A DNA stretch of 64,000 bases, from NCBI RefSeq assembly GCF_947172395.1, contig NC_069095.1, forward strand, positions 4,216,001 to 4,280,000. Direction: 5' to 3'. The translations under genes were made by a program, and so were the position numbers. Each line of letters begins with the position of its first letter. The first letter of the stretch is position 1. Below are positions 1 to 12,747 of the stretch, piece by piece. This stretch comes from Bicyclus anynana. Its lineage: Eukaryota > Arthropoda > Insecta > Lepidoptera > Nymphalidae. The notes beneath the pieces were generated by a model. That model searched no databases, was not told the origin of the DNA, and saw nothing but the letters and a program-made list of their open reading frames with translations.

Positions 1-121
1 GGATTTTCATCCTCCTCCTAACAAGTTAGCCCGCTTCCATCTTAGATTGCATCGTCAATTACTATCAGATGAGATTGTAGTCAAGGGCTAACTTGTAAAA
101 CTGTACTTGGAATAAAAAAAA
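1..121 (+). repeat. SINE B, 3' part (cut by window edge)
   Basis: Ends with the family's tail GATTGTAGTCAAG, then AACTTGTAAA and a short A-run. Confidence 0.75.
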
Positions 122-159
122 TGTAGATTGTACGTACCTACTCCTAATACCTAGATACT

Positions 160-204
160 ATATCTAGACTAGACTATATCTAGACTAGACTATATCTAGG
201 TATT
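160..204. repeat. Short tandem repeat
   Basis: About three copies of ACTATATCTAGACTAG. Confidence 0.8.
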
Positions 205-786
205 ACGAATACGCATAATCTACGATACACTACACCGAGCAATCTGCTACACGTAGTTTCGTCAATGATTATTATTTATTACAAAAATAGCTTGATTTTA
301 TTACTTAACGTTCAGATACACATTTCACTTTCAAACCGCATAACCTACTATTATAAACCTATAAAGCTTCGATAAAGTGCATGTCAAAATTTATTAAAAA
401 AAATCATATAGCGTGTAATTAAGATTCCAACGTCGTAAAGTCCAGGAAGAAATTTAACTTATACGGAAATCGATACTGATCATTTCAATTTACTATGTAT
501 TTTTAGTGAAAAATCATACATAAAATGTAGTAGGTAAACGCAATAAAATGTGTCTCGATAACATTCGCGAAGGATGTTGACATTCAGTTCAATGTGTGCG
601 GAAGTCAAGTCGGAACTACTTCCGTATAATAAACAGAAGATAATTAGCTAAGTAGGTATGTTAGGTCACTAATTGATAACTTTCTACCTAGTTTTATCTT
701 CTTTGTTTATTTTTTACATGTCCTTAAATTAACTTGTCCTGTTAGAGTGCTGGTCAAATCTTGGAAGTAAAATTCTAGTCTCTAAG

Positions 787-1093
787 CAGTGGCGTAGCGT
801 GCCTCGGAGGGGCCCTGTATCAAAATTAGTCAAGGGGCCCAAAAGAAAGAGTAAAGATTTCTCAAAAAAAAAAAACAAAAATGCTAGCTTAAAGTAAATA
901 TGACAGTGTCTTAACCTATGACAGATGTTTCCATTTTTCCAACTTTTGGGCACACGCTTAACTTAATTAGGAAAAAAAAGAGATTGTGGATTACCTATCA
1001 TTTTACAAATTTTTGCTTTCACACGTAAGGGGCCCCTGTTGTCCGGGGCCCCGTATCATTGATACGGCTGATACGGCGTTAGCTACGCCCCTG
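787..1093. mobile_element. hAT-like MITE with 8-bp target duplication
   Basis: Ends CAGTGGCGTAGC and GCTACGCCCCTG are inverted repeats. Flanks TCTCTAAG (779-786) and ACTCTAAG (1094-1101) match at 7 of 8 bases. Interior rich in GGGGCCCC. Confidence 0.8.
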
Positions 1094-1381
1094 ACTCTAA
1101 GATGCAGATGATGTTGCGCAAGTTCGAAGGTGTAGATGATAAGCATATTATAATATAAAGCGTCATATAATGGAATCGGAGGTGGACTATCATATTATAG
1201 AAATTTCTAAATTTAACAAGGTGATTCCTTATATTTTGTGCTAGGCAAATACTCATTGTTATCTATAAGCAGGGCGATATAAAAAATATTCTGCGGTATG
1301 ACTTCAGTTACTAGGCATGGCTGATATATACCAGCATATACCTCAATTTTCATAAATCTCAACCTTGTAGTTGTATTAAGA

Positions 1382-1482
1382 GATTATGAAACACGGCTAA
1401 AACTCACGTAATATTAGGTCGGAGTATGCCCGACTAGTTTCGAACCCATACGGGGCCCTTAGTCATGAGCTGGTTCTTGCAT
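1382..1482. mobile_element. Foldback MITE, one arm and core only
   Basis: Same arm (GATTATGAAACACGGCTAAA) and core as 11551-11710, the core in the opposite orientation; the second arm is missing. Confidence 0.7.
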
Positions 1483-2837
1483 CGCGGCACGATCCAAACT
1501 GTAGTCGTAAACTTGTAGTTGTAGCCAAAACAAGAAATTTTGGAACTGCGCACGAGGTTGTTTTTCTTATTTATAGAAAACGATGTTTAACTTGAAAATT
1601 GGATTTAAAATATTTAGACCTTCAATCAGGCTTACTAAGTTTTTAAGTGAGAATTTATTCTTTACCTCTGCGTACCTATTATAAGTAATAGGAAATCATT
1701 TAATCGCTAGTTCGTGAATCCTCATATTTGGGTATGTGAATGTTATCACGTTTTTGTTATCTGCCTAAGGTTGCCTTAATGGTAAAAAGAAGGTAGGTAC
1801 AGTTAGTTACTGATTTAGCTTAATAACTAATCTAAAATAGCAGGTAATTCGGCTTAGTTTAGTTAAACAATTATAAATTAATTAATAAAAACGACTCCAT
1901 ATTATCTGGCAAAATCTTTTCTTCATTCAATTAACTAATCTCTGTTTAATTACCTGCGATTAATTAAGAGAATCTAAAAAATATAGGTACCGCGAAGGTA
2001 CGCCTGCAGTGATATGAGTTATCAGATCTTCCATCACTTATAGGAAGCTAGCTTCATACCTACATAAAATAATTTAGTTATTTTATTTGTCATGGTTAGG
2101 TGAAAAACTAGATAAACTTTCTTTGAGATAAATTTCATTATCAAAAATAAACAAACAATAATTTAATTTTCTCTCTATCATTTAGCTAAGTGGGTTAGAA
2201 GTTTTAATTATGTAATAAATAAGGTGCACTTACTTTTTGTGTGATCCCCTTAGGTAATTTGTGTAGCACAAAATATTAATTTCACACAAAACGGCGAGAA
2301 AAATCACAAAACGTGTGCCGCAGCGTCCGACGCAGCGCTCAAACACGTATTGGATAATTTCCGTTGGACGGTCGTTTATACATCGACGGACAAGCCCGCA
2401 GCGATCCTCGCTGACGAAACTGAGGAAAACCTAACTAAAGCTCGCTGCATACTTAACCACCCGTGAACTTCACAAATACACGCGATAACCACACTTAAAC
2501 AAACATCAATAGAGCTTATTTTTCAATGTCTTGTTATAATGTTTACGATTAAAATCTAATTAATAAAATAATGTGTCTAAATACATTTTTCTCACATTGC
2601 ACTTCGTGCGTAGAGGGATTTTCCCTTGAGCTTTTCTTGATAGATTTAAGTTAGCTAAATATGTTTGAGTAGATTATTTTTGACCGGTTGGGTTTTCAAT
2701 TTTTATTTCTATGTCGTTGATTAATTGTGCCTACCTAACGTTTTATGAATGAACGTATTTAGACTACGGTTTAATGTCATATTTTCTCATACGTCTATTT
2801 TCCTGACTTGTAGAACTTAAAACTAGAATTAATACTA

Positions 2838-3145
2838 AGGGCTCCCACACACGGGCCACCGGCCACAACCACAAAACGCCGCTAACGGCATATTTTCTGT
2901 AGTTTTCATACATTTTATATGGACTCGCCGCACACGGTTGACACTAAACGCCGAAACAAAACGTAGCAACACGCCACTCTCGCGATTGATACTGCATGTA
3001 TGGGTTAAAAAAGTAGCAGCCACGACCATAAGTGTCGACCACCGGCCACAAATGGCTGTTGCTTTAGACACTTTTGTGACTCCTTCTTGAATCTTGCACC
3101 GGCGTTTGTGGCTATCGCGTGTGGCCCATGTGCGGCGACACTATT
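2838..3145. mobile_element. Candidate MITE, GC-richer
   Basis: CACGGGCCACCGGCCACA near the left end and CGTGTGGCCCATGTGCGG near the right suggest diverged inverted ends. Confidence 0.4.
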
Positions 3146-3225
3146 GAAAGCCAGAGCGTTCGTTCTTTAACCGATCCCTATACTCAACAGTGAATAAAAT
3201 AGTTGTATAGTCGAGCCTCTTTATC

Positions 3226-3545
3226 ATCATCATGATCATCATCATCAGCCATGGTGATCGTCGTTTCAAAGGTCCACCTAGTGCGAGATCGCCATTCTAG
3301 CATCTTGGAATACCAACGTCCATCGGCTCTTCGAATTATTTGCCCCGTCAATTGACACTTCAGCTTCGCGACTCGCTGAGCTATATCAATGACTTTGGTT
3401 CTTAAGCGGATCTCCTCATTTCTGATTCGATCATGCAGAGAAACCCCAAGCATAGCTCGCTCCATCGCTCGCTGAGTGACTTTTTTTTTGTCCACCGGCT
3501 CTTCGAACTGTGTGCCCCGCCAATTGCCACTTCAGCTTCGCAACT
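3226..3545 (-). pseudogene. RTE-type LINE 3' end, internally deleted
   Basis: Encodes pieces of the RTE C-terminal tail (IRNEEIRLRTKVIDIAQRVA, then KLKCQLTGQII). The segment with GRPPTRW is lost. Ends in an ATC/GAT simple run. Confidence 0.75.
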
Positions 3546-4039
3546 CGTTGATATGTCGGCAAGTTAACTTTAACTAGTTATTTACTTTTATAGAGCTAGA
3601 TAGCAGCTATATCTTGCAATCCAATTTAGTTTCGTACGTACTCAATTATAATAATTATTATAGTGACCTGAGACTGAGTGAGAATCTGCGTTAGTTGTAA
3701 TTACTTTGTAAGGCTTCATAAAATTCGATGAAGACCGTAGGGAGCTCGGAGTTGTATTCGTACCTACTTGAGTAAGCTTACGTGGAAAATCTCTTATCTT
3801 ATCAGAGCGGAAATAACTTTAGGAAAAAGGAATGAAAAAGCTATAGCATAATAAAGTAAGTATAGCTAAGTACCTACCTACTTATTATGTAAGTATACGT
3901 CGTAAAAAAGTAAAAGTAAAACTTAAAACCTATAAAAAATAATTAAGCACATAATTTATGTTTTAGTGTAGGTATAAAAATGATAACCTTTAAAGTCTAG
4001 CGCATACACCATAATCATTAACAAGTAACAACCCTTAAT

Positions 4040-4206
4040 TATGTGGCTCACTGTTGAGCACGAGTCTCCTACCAGAATGAGAGAGGTTATGCGGATTGGA
4101 AGACTTCACAAACTTCTAGAATTAAGAACATTTTCAGATATGCAGGTTTCCTCACGATGTTTTTCCTTCACAGTTTGAAAAGCGTGATATTTAATTTCTT
4201 AAAATG
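4040..4206 (-). repeat. SINE A, 3' part
   Basis: Reverse orientation; starts GGCTCACTGTTGAGCACGAG and stops before the tRNA-like head. Confidence 0.75.
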
Positions 4207-4517
4207 TATTATTTACACCAGTGTATTAGCATTTCTTTTTAGCAATTAGATACACATTCGGACAAAGCAATGCTAATATGGTCTCGTTTATAGCCAATAC
4301 CCAAACCATACCTTTTAGGCAGGTAGGTTCATACATCACAAGCCCAAAAATGGCCATGAAAAAAATATTTACGAAGGTTTTACTATATTAAATACCTAGT
4401 AGGTTTAATAATTTGCATGATTTTAAAAATTGAGTAAGTATTAGTTATTTAAATTGTTCATTTAGGTACCTATGATTTTGGTTGTTGGTTGTAAACATAC
4501 CTACACACATTTTCTAA

Positions 4518-4666
4518 TGTCAGCCACTATCGATCAATTAATCTCACATGCCTGCAGCGCTAACGGTTTGACGACCGATATAACTGATCGTGTGTTCGTT
4601 GCGATCGGCATGATGTCATGCACATCGCGTGTACATGTGAGATTACTTGATCGTCAGTGGCTGACA
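4518..4666. mobile_element. MITE with about 33-bp inverted repeats
   Basis: Arms 4518-4550 and 4634-4666: TGTCAGCCACTATCGATCAA against TTGATCGTCAGTGGCTGACA, with a few mismatches. Explains the open frame across it. Confidence 0.75.
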
Positions 4667-4794
4667 TAAGCTATCATCGACATCAATTATCATTCAGTCT
4701 AGTAGGCACAAACACTTTCCTTCCTTTTGTTCGACGCAAAGAGCAATCAACAAATAAACCAAAACAGACTTCATAACTGCAATAGAAGTCGCTA

Positions 4795-4925
4795 CAATTC
4801 TTTTCATGTAAGATGGTGCGGGTGACAGTTCGTTTCACTCTTGATTTGCCGCCATAATAGTATTAGTACGTATTAAGAACGTCATACAGGCGACTGTCAC
4901 CGTACTGCTATCTGAAAAACACTTT
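4795..4925. mobile_element. MITE with GGTGACAGT/ACTGTCACC ends
   Basis: Shares most of its length with 21762-21890. Confidence 0.65.
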
Positions 4926-5030
4926 AGCGCACTGTGCCCTACCCTACCCTTACGTGTTATCCAAGGAATGGGGATAGGGGGTATATACCGGTTCCTTTAA
5001 AATTTTGAATATCGTAAAAAACAGACAGAG

Positions 5031-5340
5031 AGCCGTGATAGCCCAGTGGATATGACCTCTGCCTCCGATTCCGGAGGGTGTGGGTTCGAATCCGGTCCGG
5101 GGCATGCACCTCCAACTTTTCAGTTGTGTGCATTTTAAAAAATTAAATATCACGTGTCTCAATCGGTGAAGGAAAACATCGTGAGGAAACCTACATACCA
5201 GAGAATTTTCTTAATTCTCTGCGTGTGTGAAGTCTGCCAATCCGCATTGGGCCAGCGTGGTAGACTATTGGCCTAACCCCTCTCATTCTGAGAGGAGACT
5301 CGAGCTCAGCAGTGAGCCGAATATGGGTTGATGACGAAAA
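5031..5340 (+). repeat. SINE A, full length
   Basis: tRNA-derived head with A box GATAGCCCAGTGG and B box GGTTCGAATCC, a body with CCGGGGCATGCACCTCCAAC-like text, and the end GAATATGGGTTGATGACGA. AAAAAACAG occurs just before and just after the element and may be the target duplication. Confidence 0.85.
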
Positions 5341-5857
5341 AACAGAAAACCTAAAAGTTACTTTCATAGTTACCTATGTAGTTCATATCGTTATCTTTAG
5401 CGAATAGCAAGAAACGGAATACGAATTAAATCCAATTATCCAAGTCCAATTAGGTAAGTATGTGCATATTTGGAAAAGGCTTTGCTTTAAAAGTAAGCTT
5501 GTTAAAAGCAACCTATAAAGCTTCAATAGGTACTTATACTTACATGTTAAACAAACTTGTAGGGACTTTCCGGCTTAGAACTTGTTATCCACTGGGCAAA
5601 TTTCGCAATACCATAATTATCTAAAGGGCTAGGCTAGGTAGAATTTTCCTCATATCTCTCAGGAATTTTGTGACATAGATAACTACGTACGGACCCAGTT
5701 ACTGCATTGATTTAATTAAACAAAATGCTAATCAGCTGTTTAATGATAATAACTACTTAACATGTTTGGAATGTGTGTTAGTATAAAACCCCAGTATCAA
5801 TGCTAATTAGTTTTTTATTATAATAGTCGGTGGAATAAGCAGATGACCCACTGATGC

Positions 5858-5972
5858 TTTTTTTTTATTCTTTACAAGTTAACCCTTGACTACAATCTCA
5901 CCTGACGGTAAGTGATGATGTAATCTAAGATGGAAGAGGGTTAACTTGTTAGGAGTTGGATGAATTTTAACC
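5858..5972 (-). repeat. SINE B, 3' part
   Basis: Reverse orientation: T-run, ACAAGTTAACCCTTGACTAC, then the conserved body; the tRNA-like head is missing. Confidence 0.75.
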
Positions 5973-7612
5973 TCATATTCTTACCTCAAAAAAGAATAAA
6001 CTGAGATAATCGACACTTGTACAAAATATGTACAGGTAGGTTCTAATAGAAAATAAAACAAACGTTTTCAATCGTAACCTAGTAATTTATTGCAAATATA
6101 AGATTTCATCTGATATTCGACAAAATTTTATCTTATAAACCCCTTTGCCTAATTGGTCACATTAGATATTAAAGTCAAAAATAAATTAAAATTAATCATA
6201 ATTTCAAAAGTGTAAAAAAATTACAATGTGTGCTTTAAATTTTCAAAACAACGCGATTGTTCTTAAATTAGATAATGACCGGTTTACACTGTTCCAGCAA
6301 CTATATCCAGTTCATTCTAACATTCTAGTAAGTACAAGAGTGGTTACCCTTTATGTGGGCCCCTCAACTAGATCTGATACAGCGCACACTACGCCACTGG
6401 AAAGAAAGCATTCAATTGCTACACAATTTCTCATTATACTAACTTTTATTATATTGCGGGTAAAAATTCATGCCTTATAATATTTTTTACGCGACTACGA
6501 GAGCAAGGAGTTTACGTTTTATGGATATACGGCATTGTGACTAATTGACTAATCGTTACATTCGTTTAAATTGTTGCCATCTATAGCATACCAAAAATAT
6601 GAAAAACCTGGATTCTGGGGGAGCCACAACTACAGAAAAAAAAAGCTAGTTCCAATTTTTCCGCAACATGGCGAGGTATTTTATAAGACTATAACTTAAT
6701 TGTTATTAGTCGAATTAATACCGGAAATAATTACTAACTTACTAACAAAACAATCTTTTCATACATTAATTAAGCAGCGATACAGTCATTCTGTTAAACG
6801 GGATATTTACTGGAAAGGTGTGAATCGGTCATTTCATTCATTAATGCTTAATTATTATATTAGCATCCAAATTGTAGTTTACTCAACACACTCTTTAAAT
6901 CCTATTTAAAATGATACTAGTAACATTATTGTTGTATGGCAAGCTTCTTGTATGGACTGTAAGTAATAATTAGTATAAAATGCATACAATAAAATAATAA
7001 TAATAATAATACATTAGTAAAGTCTTTCATTCACGCAAAATCAGATCTTTAGTACTGGATAATGTTAATCGTATTAGATATTCTACATTAAAAATTTGTT
7101 TAACATAAATTGTATTTTTGAGAAAAATATGGGCTTTTTAAAAAAACCGACAATTGTAAGTCGGACTCGCCCACCGAGGGTTCCGTGCATAGGGTAATTA
7201 TAAATGTATTCACAACTTCATGTGTTTAAGCGATTTAAACTTCAACTTGATATCTCCCCCACGCGTCCACAGGAAATATAGGGTTCTAACAGACAATGTC
7301 AGACAACAAAGTGATAGTGATGAAATTTCTTTAGTTTTTGAGGAATGGGACCCTTAGTCTGTATAAATTTCAGTTTTAGAATCGAAAGAATAAGTTTCGT
7401 TTTAGTTGGACTTGTCATCTTTTTTATGGGAACTGTTTTACATATAGAAACACCGGGAACGGAAATAGAAATGTCAGAATTCTACAGAATGAGTAAATGG
7501 ACTATACATATAGTAACTTTTAAACTCTAACGTCATTATTGGTAAGTATTCTAATTGAAGATTATATAAAATACTCCAACGACATGTTTTTCAATTCACC
7601 GATTTTTTTTAA

Positions 7613-7655
7613 TTCAAATATTACGTAATGTTACTAACATTACGTAATATTTGAA
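7613..7655. repeat. Perfect inverted repeat, 20-bp arms
   Basis: TTCAAATATTACGTAATGTT, three bases, then its exact reverse complement. Confidence 0.85.
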
Positions 7656-8163
7656 CAGATGAGACCGATTTTAAATATTAAGACAAAGTAGGTAATAATA
7701 ATAATTTTGTGTAATTATAAACATAATGGCAATCTTTTAATTAACGATATTATAAACGTTTTCCAGTGTCTGATTTCACGCGAATAATTGTATAGTTAAG
7801 TAAGTACAAAAAAATTCAAACAATACGAATTCATAATTCATTCATAAGTCCTATCTACTTAATCACCTAAAATTCTTCTATGTTCACTCAACAATACTCA
7901 AGCAAAAAACCGTAATAACCTTTCACACAAAAAACCACACACTTACACTTATTGGTAAAAATGTAAATTCCATTTTTGAGTAAAAATAAAATATACAGAG
8001 ATCTTTCTGTAAATTGCACGATCAACTTAATGTGTTTTAAAAGAATTCGTTTATCTACTCTTATTGCATAGCTATATAATAAAACGTAGTAAAAATAGTG
8101 CCTGTTGATAGAAAATATATTACTTTATAGGTGCCAGATTGCTGTATTATGTTCGTACGAGTA

Positions 8164-8347
8164 TTAGACTCTGGCAAATAAAAGTTTGACCTGAAAAAAA
8201 GCGGCAAATTAAAAAAAAACTGCTGGTATAAATAACTATAGCAGGAAAAAGTGTTTTGGTGCTAGTTTCTTTTTTCATTTAAATATCAAATTTTTATATA
8301 TATGTGTAAAATCGAAAGATCTATAACCTTTATTTGCCAGAGTCTAA
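8164..8347. mobile_element. MITE with perfect 19-bp terminal inverted repeats
   Basis: TTAGACTCTGGCAAATAAA at 8164-8182 is the exact reverse complement of 8329-8347. About 184 bases, AT-rich interior. Confidence 0.8.
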
Positions 8348-11235
8348 CTTAAGTTTACATTATTAATATATTTAAGGGAAATGAAAGATATTTTTGTAAT
8401 AATCCTAATTCGGAATCAAATTAGCTTTGCTACTTATTATTATTCCTATTTTTTGGCCTAATTTTTTTCTCTAATAGTAGTTTCTATCAATAATCAGATT
8501 CTTCGGGTCTTAAAATTTAGATAACACAGATTATTTTACACTAATATTTCTAATATTATAATCCAATCATATTTTATATAGTGTAATCCTTAAAAATATT
8601 CAATTAAACGTCCTTTAAAAAGGTCCTTTTGCGTTTCTATAAGTCCACTTAATTTACGCTCAATTTTTTTCACTAGTGCGAATGATTGGATTTTACTGCT
8701 TCGCAAAAAATACATACACGCTGATAAAATGTAGTTACATTAATACTTTTTCGGTGAAAACTTAACTTAAAATATAAAAAAAAAACATAGTCGAAGTTCA
8801 AGTTCTCCTCAAAAACTTTACCACGATTTACGGAGTGCATAAACTTATGATATAGAAATGCCCAGATTAATCACAAAAAAATATCATAAAAAATAACTAA
8901 TATCAATTAGTATTCATTTTTTACTTTATAAAAGTAGATATTAATAAGTCAAAACAACATTTTTGAAACATTTAAAAAAAAAAAAGTACTACAAAATATA
9001 AAATTAAAAAGCACGAAAGCGATATAGCCGCTATATTTAATTAAAACATAAATAATAGCCTTTGTCACTGGAGATGATGTACGGATTGTAATCATACATC
9101 CAAAGTCACATTTATACATTAACTAGAGGACGCCCACTACTTCGTCCGCGTAATCAATTTTTTTTTTTAAAAACGTGGTTTTTTCATACTTTCAATCAAT
9201 TGACTTAGTCATGATCAATTCAACTACCGTTCTCGGTAGGTTAACGCTAAACATTATACCTAAAACTAATTAATTAATTCATAAGAATTTGCATTAAAAT
9301 TCTTCACCTTCGCCAATAGAGATTTATTATGATTTTAGTGTTAAATATTCCATGATCCATATTTTTGTTTTAATCAATTCAAAAAGATGTTACAAACTAA
9401 TTTTGCAATGACATTCCTATAGTCAAGGTTGAATAAGTAGTATATTAAAAAAATACAACGTTGTTTGTCTCAATCACAGAACATAAAGTTTTTTTTAAGG
9501 TCTCAACGAAGAAAATTGCAACAAGCTACGCACATGATATTCAGATATTATATTCAAATATTATGATATTCAGCGGTGACTTCACACCAAAAGTGTTATT
9601 TGGTCACCTCACACTTAATACGTATTTAGATTCGGCGTCACAACACAATGCGCAATAATATGGTCATCTTCAAACGTGCAGTGCATGTCACAGAGATGTC
9701 GAATAACAAGTCAATAGAAATGGCATGTACTTATACTAATCCATACAAATATTATAAATGCAAAAAAAGTTAGTCTGACTGTTACGTTTTCATCTATAAT
9801 CAACTAAGATATTATTTTGACGAGTTTTTGTAAAGAGATGAATTTAGAATACCTTGACCTAGATCTTGGAGAAAAACATACCTACATTTATCATAAAAAT
9901 AAAAAAAATAATAAAAGGATGAGCGCCAACTTGACCCACATATTTTAATCGAGTTTTTGTAAAGAGATGAATTTAGATGATTTTGCCACACAAATAATAA
10001 TAATGGAAAAATAAAGGCAACAGGGTCATCTTGAACCTCTTGCTTTAATTTTATGAACGCATATATTTATGAATATTGTACATGAACCATCAAATGCATA
10101 TAAAATATAACGTTTTTAAAATTTTGAAAATGTTATGGTACTTGAAAAAAATTGTAAACCCCATTTACAATTTTTATGAAAGTTGCGTCATTTATCAAGT
10201 TATATTAAAAAAAATAGTACATTCACTATCGTTAAAATATAATCAAAATTTACGCTGATTTTCACGCAGGCATCTCCTAGACCAAATAACTAAAGAAAAT
10301 TGCGGAAAAACACACGGAAATATATGACTATCTTTTATAAAACAGCACATCCTATATACGAGCAAAAATATAATAATGATGAAAACATAATGATTTTTTT
10401 TTCGAGTTTGAAAAGTTTTTTTTTCGAGTAAGTAAAGCAAAGAGGCTTTTAGAGAGTATAAATAGCAATATGCTGAGCTGAGCCGTTTTCCTAGATAATG
10501 CCACATACCCTAGGGTATTGTTCCGGTGTAACTTGAAATAGTTGTGATGTGTGGCATAATGTAGTAAGTAACAAAGATATTTTTCTTTAAAAAAAATACA
10601 ATAATACAAAAGTTCACGTTCACACGCCATTTCTATTACCCAGTTAATTCTACGACATCTATGGTAGAACTCATCACATTATAAAATATACCGGTTATCA
10701 AATAAATATAAACAAAAAATTGACATTGAGATACATCTGCACGTGTTTTAACAAAAACGACATTAGTAAACACGCGAAATATATAAGAAAATATGCATAT
10801 AAAAACATATCATTAAGTGCGTGTCTCTCAGACCTTTTATAATATAAAAAAAAAAACAAAAATAACAATAAAAAATCCTGGGAAACCAAGATACACGTTC
10901 CACGAGTTACAATGACAAAAAAAAACATTTTGAAATACGCTATAAATTAGTCTACTGCCAATTGTTTATTCGCAATTTACTGTCTCTAACAGCCAGAGGA
11001 TGTGTATTTTAGATTTTACTCTTTTAAAATGTTTCTGTAATAAGTTTTTTAATAAAGAGAGTATAAAAATAAGCCTGCAGCTTAATTTTACTCTTTTTAT
11101 TAATAATAATTTAAAAGCAATGAGTTATTTCGCATTAGAGTCATCGCCAGTGTTTTTGTAAGTAAACAGAAACTGCAATATTTCCACCAAGCCTCACGCC
11201 AAACCTCCTATAGACAAACCGATTAGACAACCAGG

Positions 11236-11428
11236 GCTTGTAGCTATGTGGCACGTCGATTCTCTTTCTACAAACGCCAACGCTTCGAAAACTAAAAATA
11301 AGTATGGGAATGACAGATCCGATCGACAACTTGATAACGTCGATAGCAAATGTCATCCCATAATTTTTTTAATTTTTTAAGCGTTTGCTATTGTAGAAAG
11401 AGAACCAACGTGCCACATGGATAGAGGC
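11236..11428. mobile_element. MITE with about 40-bp inverted repeats
   Basis: Left arm ATGTGGCACGTCGATTCTCT and right arm AGAGAACCAACGTGCCACAT, with flanking similarity. Confidence 0.7.
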
Positions 11429-11550
11429 CCAGATTATTTACAATTTACATGTTACTTTGCGAGCTGAGGCATTAGCATGAGTTATAATCTGTATTAAGAA
11501 TTAAACGCTATCAAAATATGCTCCGCCCTCGAGCGGGTACAAATAAAACG

Positions 11551-11710
11551 TATTAATTGATTATGAAACTCGGCTAAAACTCACGTGATATTAGGTCGGA
11601 GTATGCAAGAACCAGCTCATGACTAAGGGCCCCGTATGGGTTGGAAACTAGTCGACATACTCCGACCTAATATCACGTGAGTTTGAGCCGTGTTTCATAA
11701 TCAATTAATA
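11551..11710. mobile_element. Foldback MITE with 55-bp arms
   Basis: Arms 11551-11605 and 11656-11710 are near-perfect inverted repeats (TATTAATTGATTATGAAAC at the outside) around about 50 bases. Confidence 0.85.
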
Positions 11711-12107
11711 TGAATAACACTCACGATACTTTAAATTCGAAAATAAAACGTACTTTTAAAAGAAACATGGATATCTGAACACATTCATAAAATTTGCTTG
11801 TGAATTAACATAGGTGTCATTAGCCGATTTCCAAAAAAGAAAAGGTTCTATGTTCCTCTTCCTCTTCTTGTTCTCTCTTCCTCTGTATGTATGTTTTTTT
11901 TTTCGTCACACCACGTCTTTCGATAATTAGGCACTACACTACACTGTGTATGCCAAATAAAAAAAAATATACACCGTGAAGTTCACTTCGTCTTGAACCG
12001 AAATCCCTTATAATGTACCCAATGTATATTATCCATTAGTGTTATTATTAAAATAAATAAAGTACAATTCAAACAATTACGATTGTAACAAACTTTCAAA
12101 AATTGTT

Positions 12108-12265
12108 TTTTTCAAAACATCCTGTATTTTCAAATATATACTTATTCGCCGTGACGCCGCTATGTGAGGTCATTTACTTTAGCCTAAATTAGGTAAAAGT
12201 TCAATGACTTCATACTTACGAAACATTATTACGAAACATTATTACATTATACAGGATGTTTAAAT
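12108..12265. mobile_element. Candidate MITE with ACATCCTGTA/TACAGGATGT ends
   Basis: Short inverted ends about 150 bases apart, with a tandem duplication of ACGAAACATTATT inside. It overlaps the expected BACE-like 3' flank. Confidence 0.5.
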
Positions 12266-12282
12266 TTTTTCATAAATTAATT

Positions 12283-12288
12283 TTTATT
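12283..12288 (-). terminator. Candidate BACE-like polyadenylation signal AATAAA
   Basis: AATAAA on the minus strand, about 150 bases after the stop codon. It is the first canonical signal seen downstream. Confidence 0.4.
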
Positions 12289-12435
12289 TTTCGCTAGGTC
12301 ATAAATTAGTTTGAGGTCATTTTTAATATTGTTAAGGGGTTTCTTGTATTGGCCTAATAATTTTCGGGGCGGCTTACAGACGGTGAAACTAGCACAGTGT
12401 ATAAATATATACCGACAAATGACTTTCGTCTTAAA

Positions 12436-12747
12436 TTACGTCGCTTCCTGTTCTACCAAAGCAGCCTGCGATAGTGATATCTGCTGTGACATTGGCAAGG
12501 GTGTTGCTACCATCATCTTTATACAGGGTGCTAGCAAATATATTAAAACAGCTGCAGCAATTATTGATATAGCACAAAGAGTCCATTGTGCTGCCTTTAT
12601 TGATACGGCAACGTCCGGCACCGGTTTGGTGAGCTGGCATAGAGACAAGAGTGACGTGGAGATGTTATACGGACCAGTTATACGTACATTGGGCCCGCAG
12701 TCGGATGGGTACCAGCCTATCCAACCGGCTGATCTGTTGAACAGTAC
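12436..12747 (-). CDS. BACE-like exon 9 (C-terminal domain, membrane span, tail)
   Basis: 103 codons plus TAA. VLFNRSAGWIGWYPSDC matches VVFDRARKRIGFAVSAC of BACE1. The last two conserved cysteines (405 and 425) precede a hydrophobic span at about residues 442-461 and a short cytoplasmic tail. The acceptor is ttcaaag. An open frame of 148 codons runs antisense through this exon and is not a gene. Confidence 0.88.
   Translation of the reverse strand, partial: VLFNRSAGWIGWYPSDCGPNVRITGPYNISTSLLSLCQLTKPVPDVAVSIKAAQWTLCAISIIAAAVLIYLLAPCIKMMVATPLPMSQQISLSQAALVEQEAT

Larger units (their letters stand above)
1..12282. other. Left gene-free block
   Basis: I find no exon with matching splice sites and codon-like sequence here. 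The open frames are short and AT-rich or fall in MITEs. Besides the repeats listed separately, 6481-8163 and 8348-11235 are featureless AT-rich DNA, apart from a common interspersed repeat near 7138-7200 (AAGTCGGACTCGCCCACCGA) and a Helitron end near 9125. A CpG-dense patch at 2290-2460 is the one stretch unlike its surroundings. Confidence 0.55.

Noticed and set aside
6226..6480. 84-codon plus-strand open frame
   Set aside because: It spans a GGGCCCC...ACGCCACTGG hAT-like MITE end and has no family resemblance or splice context.
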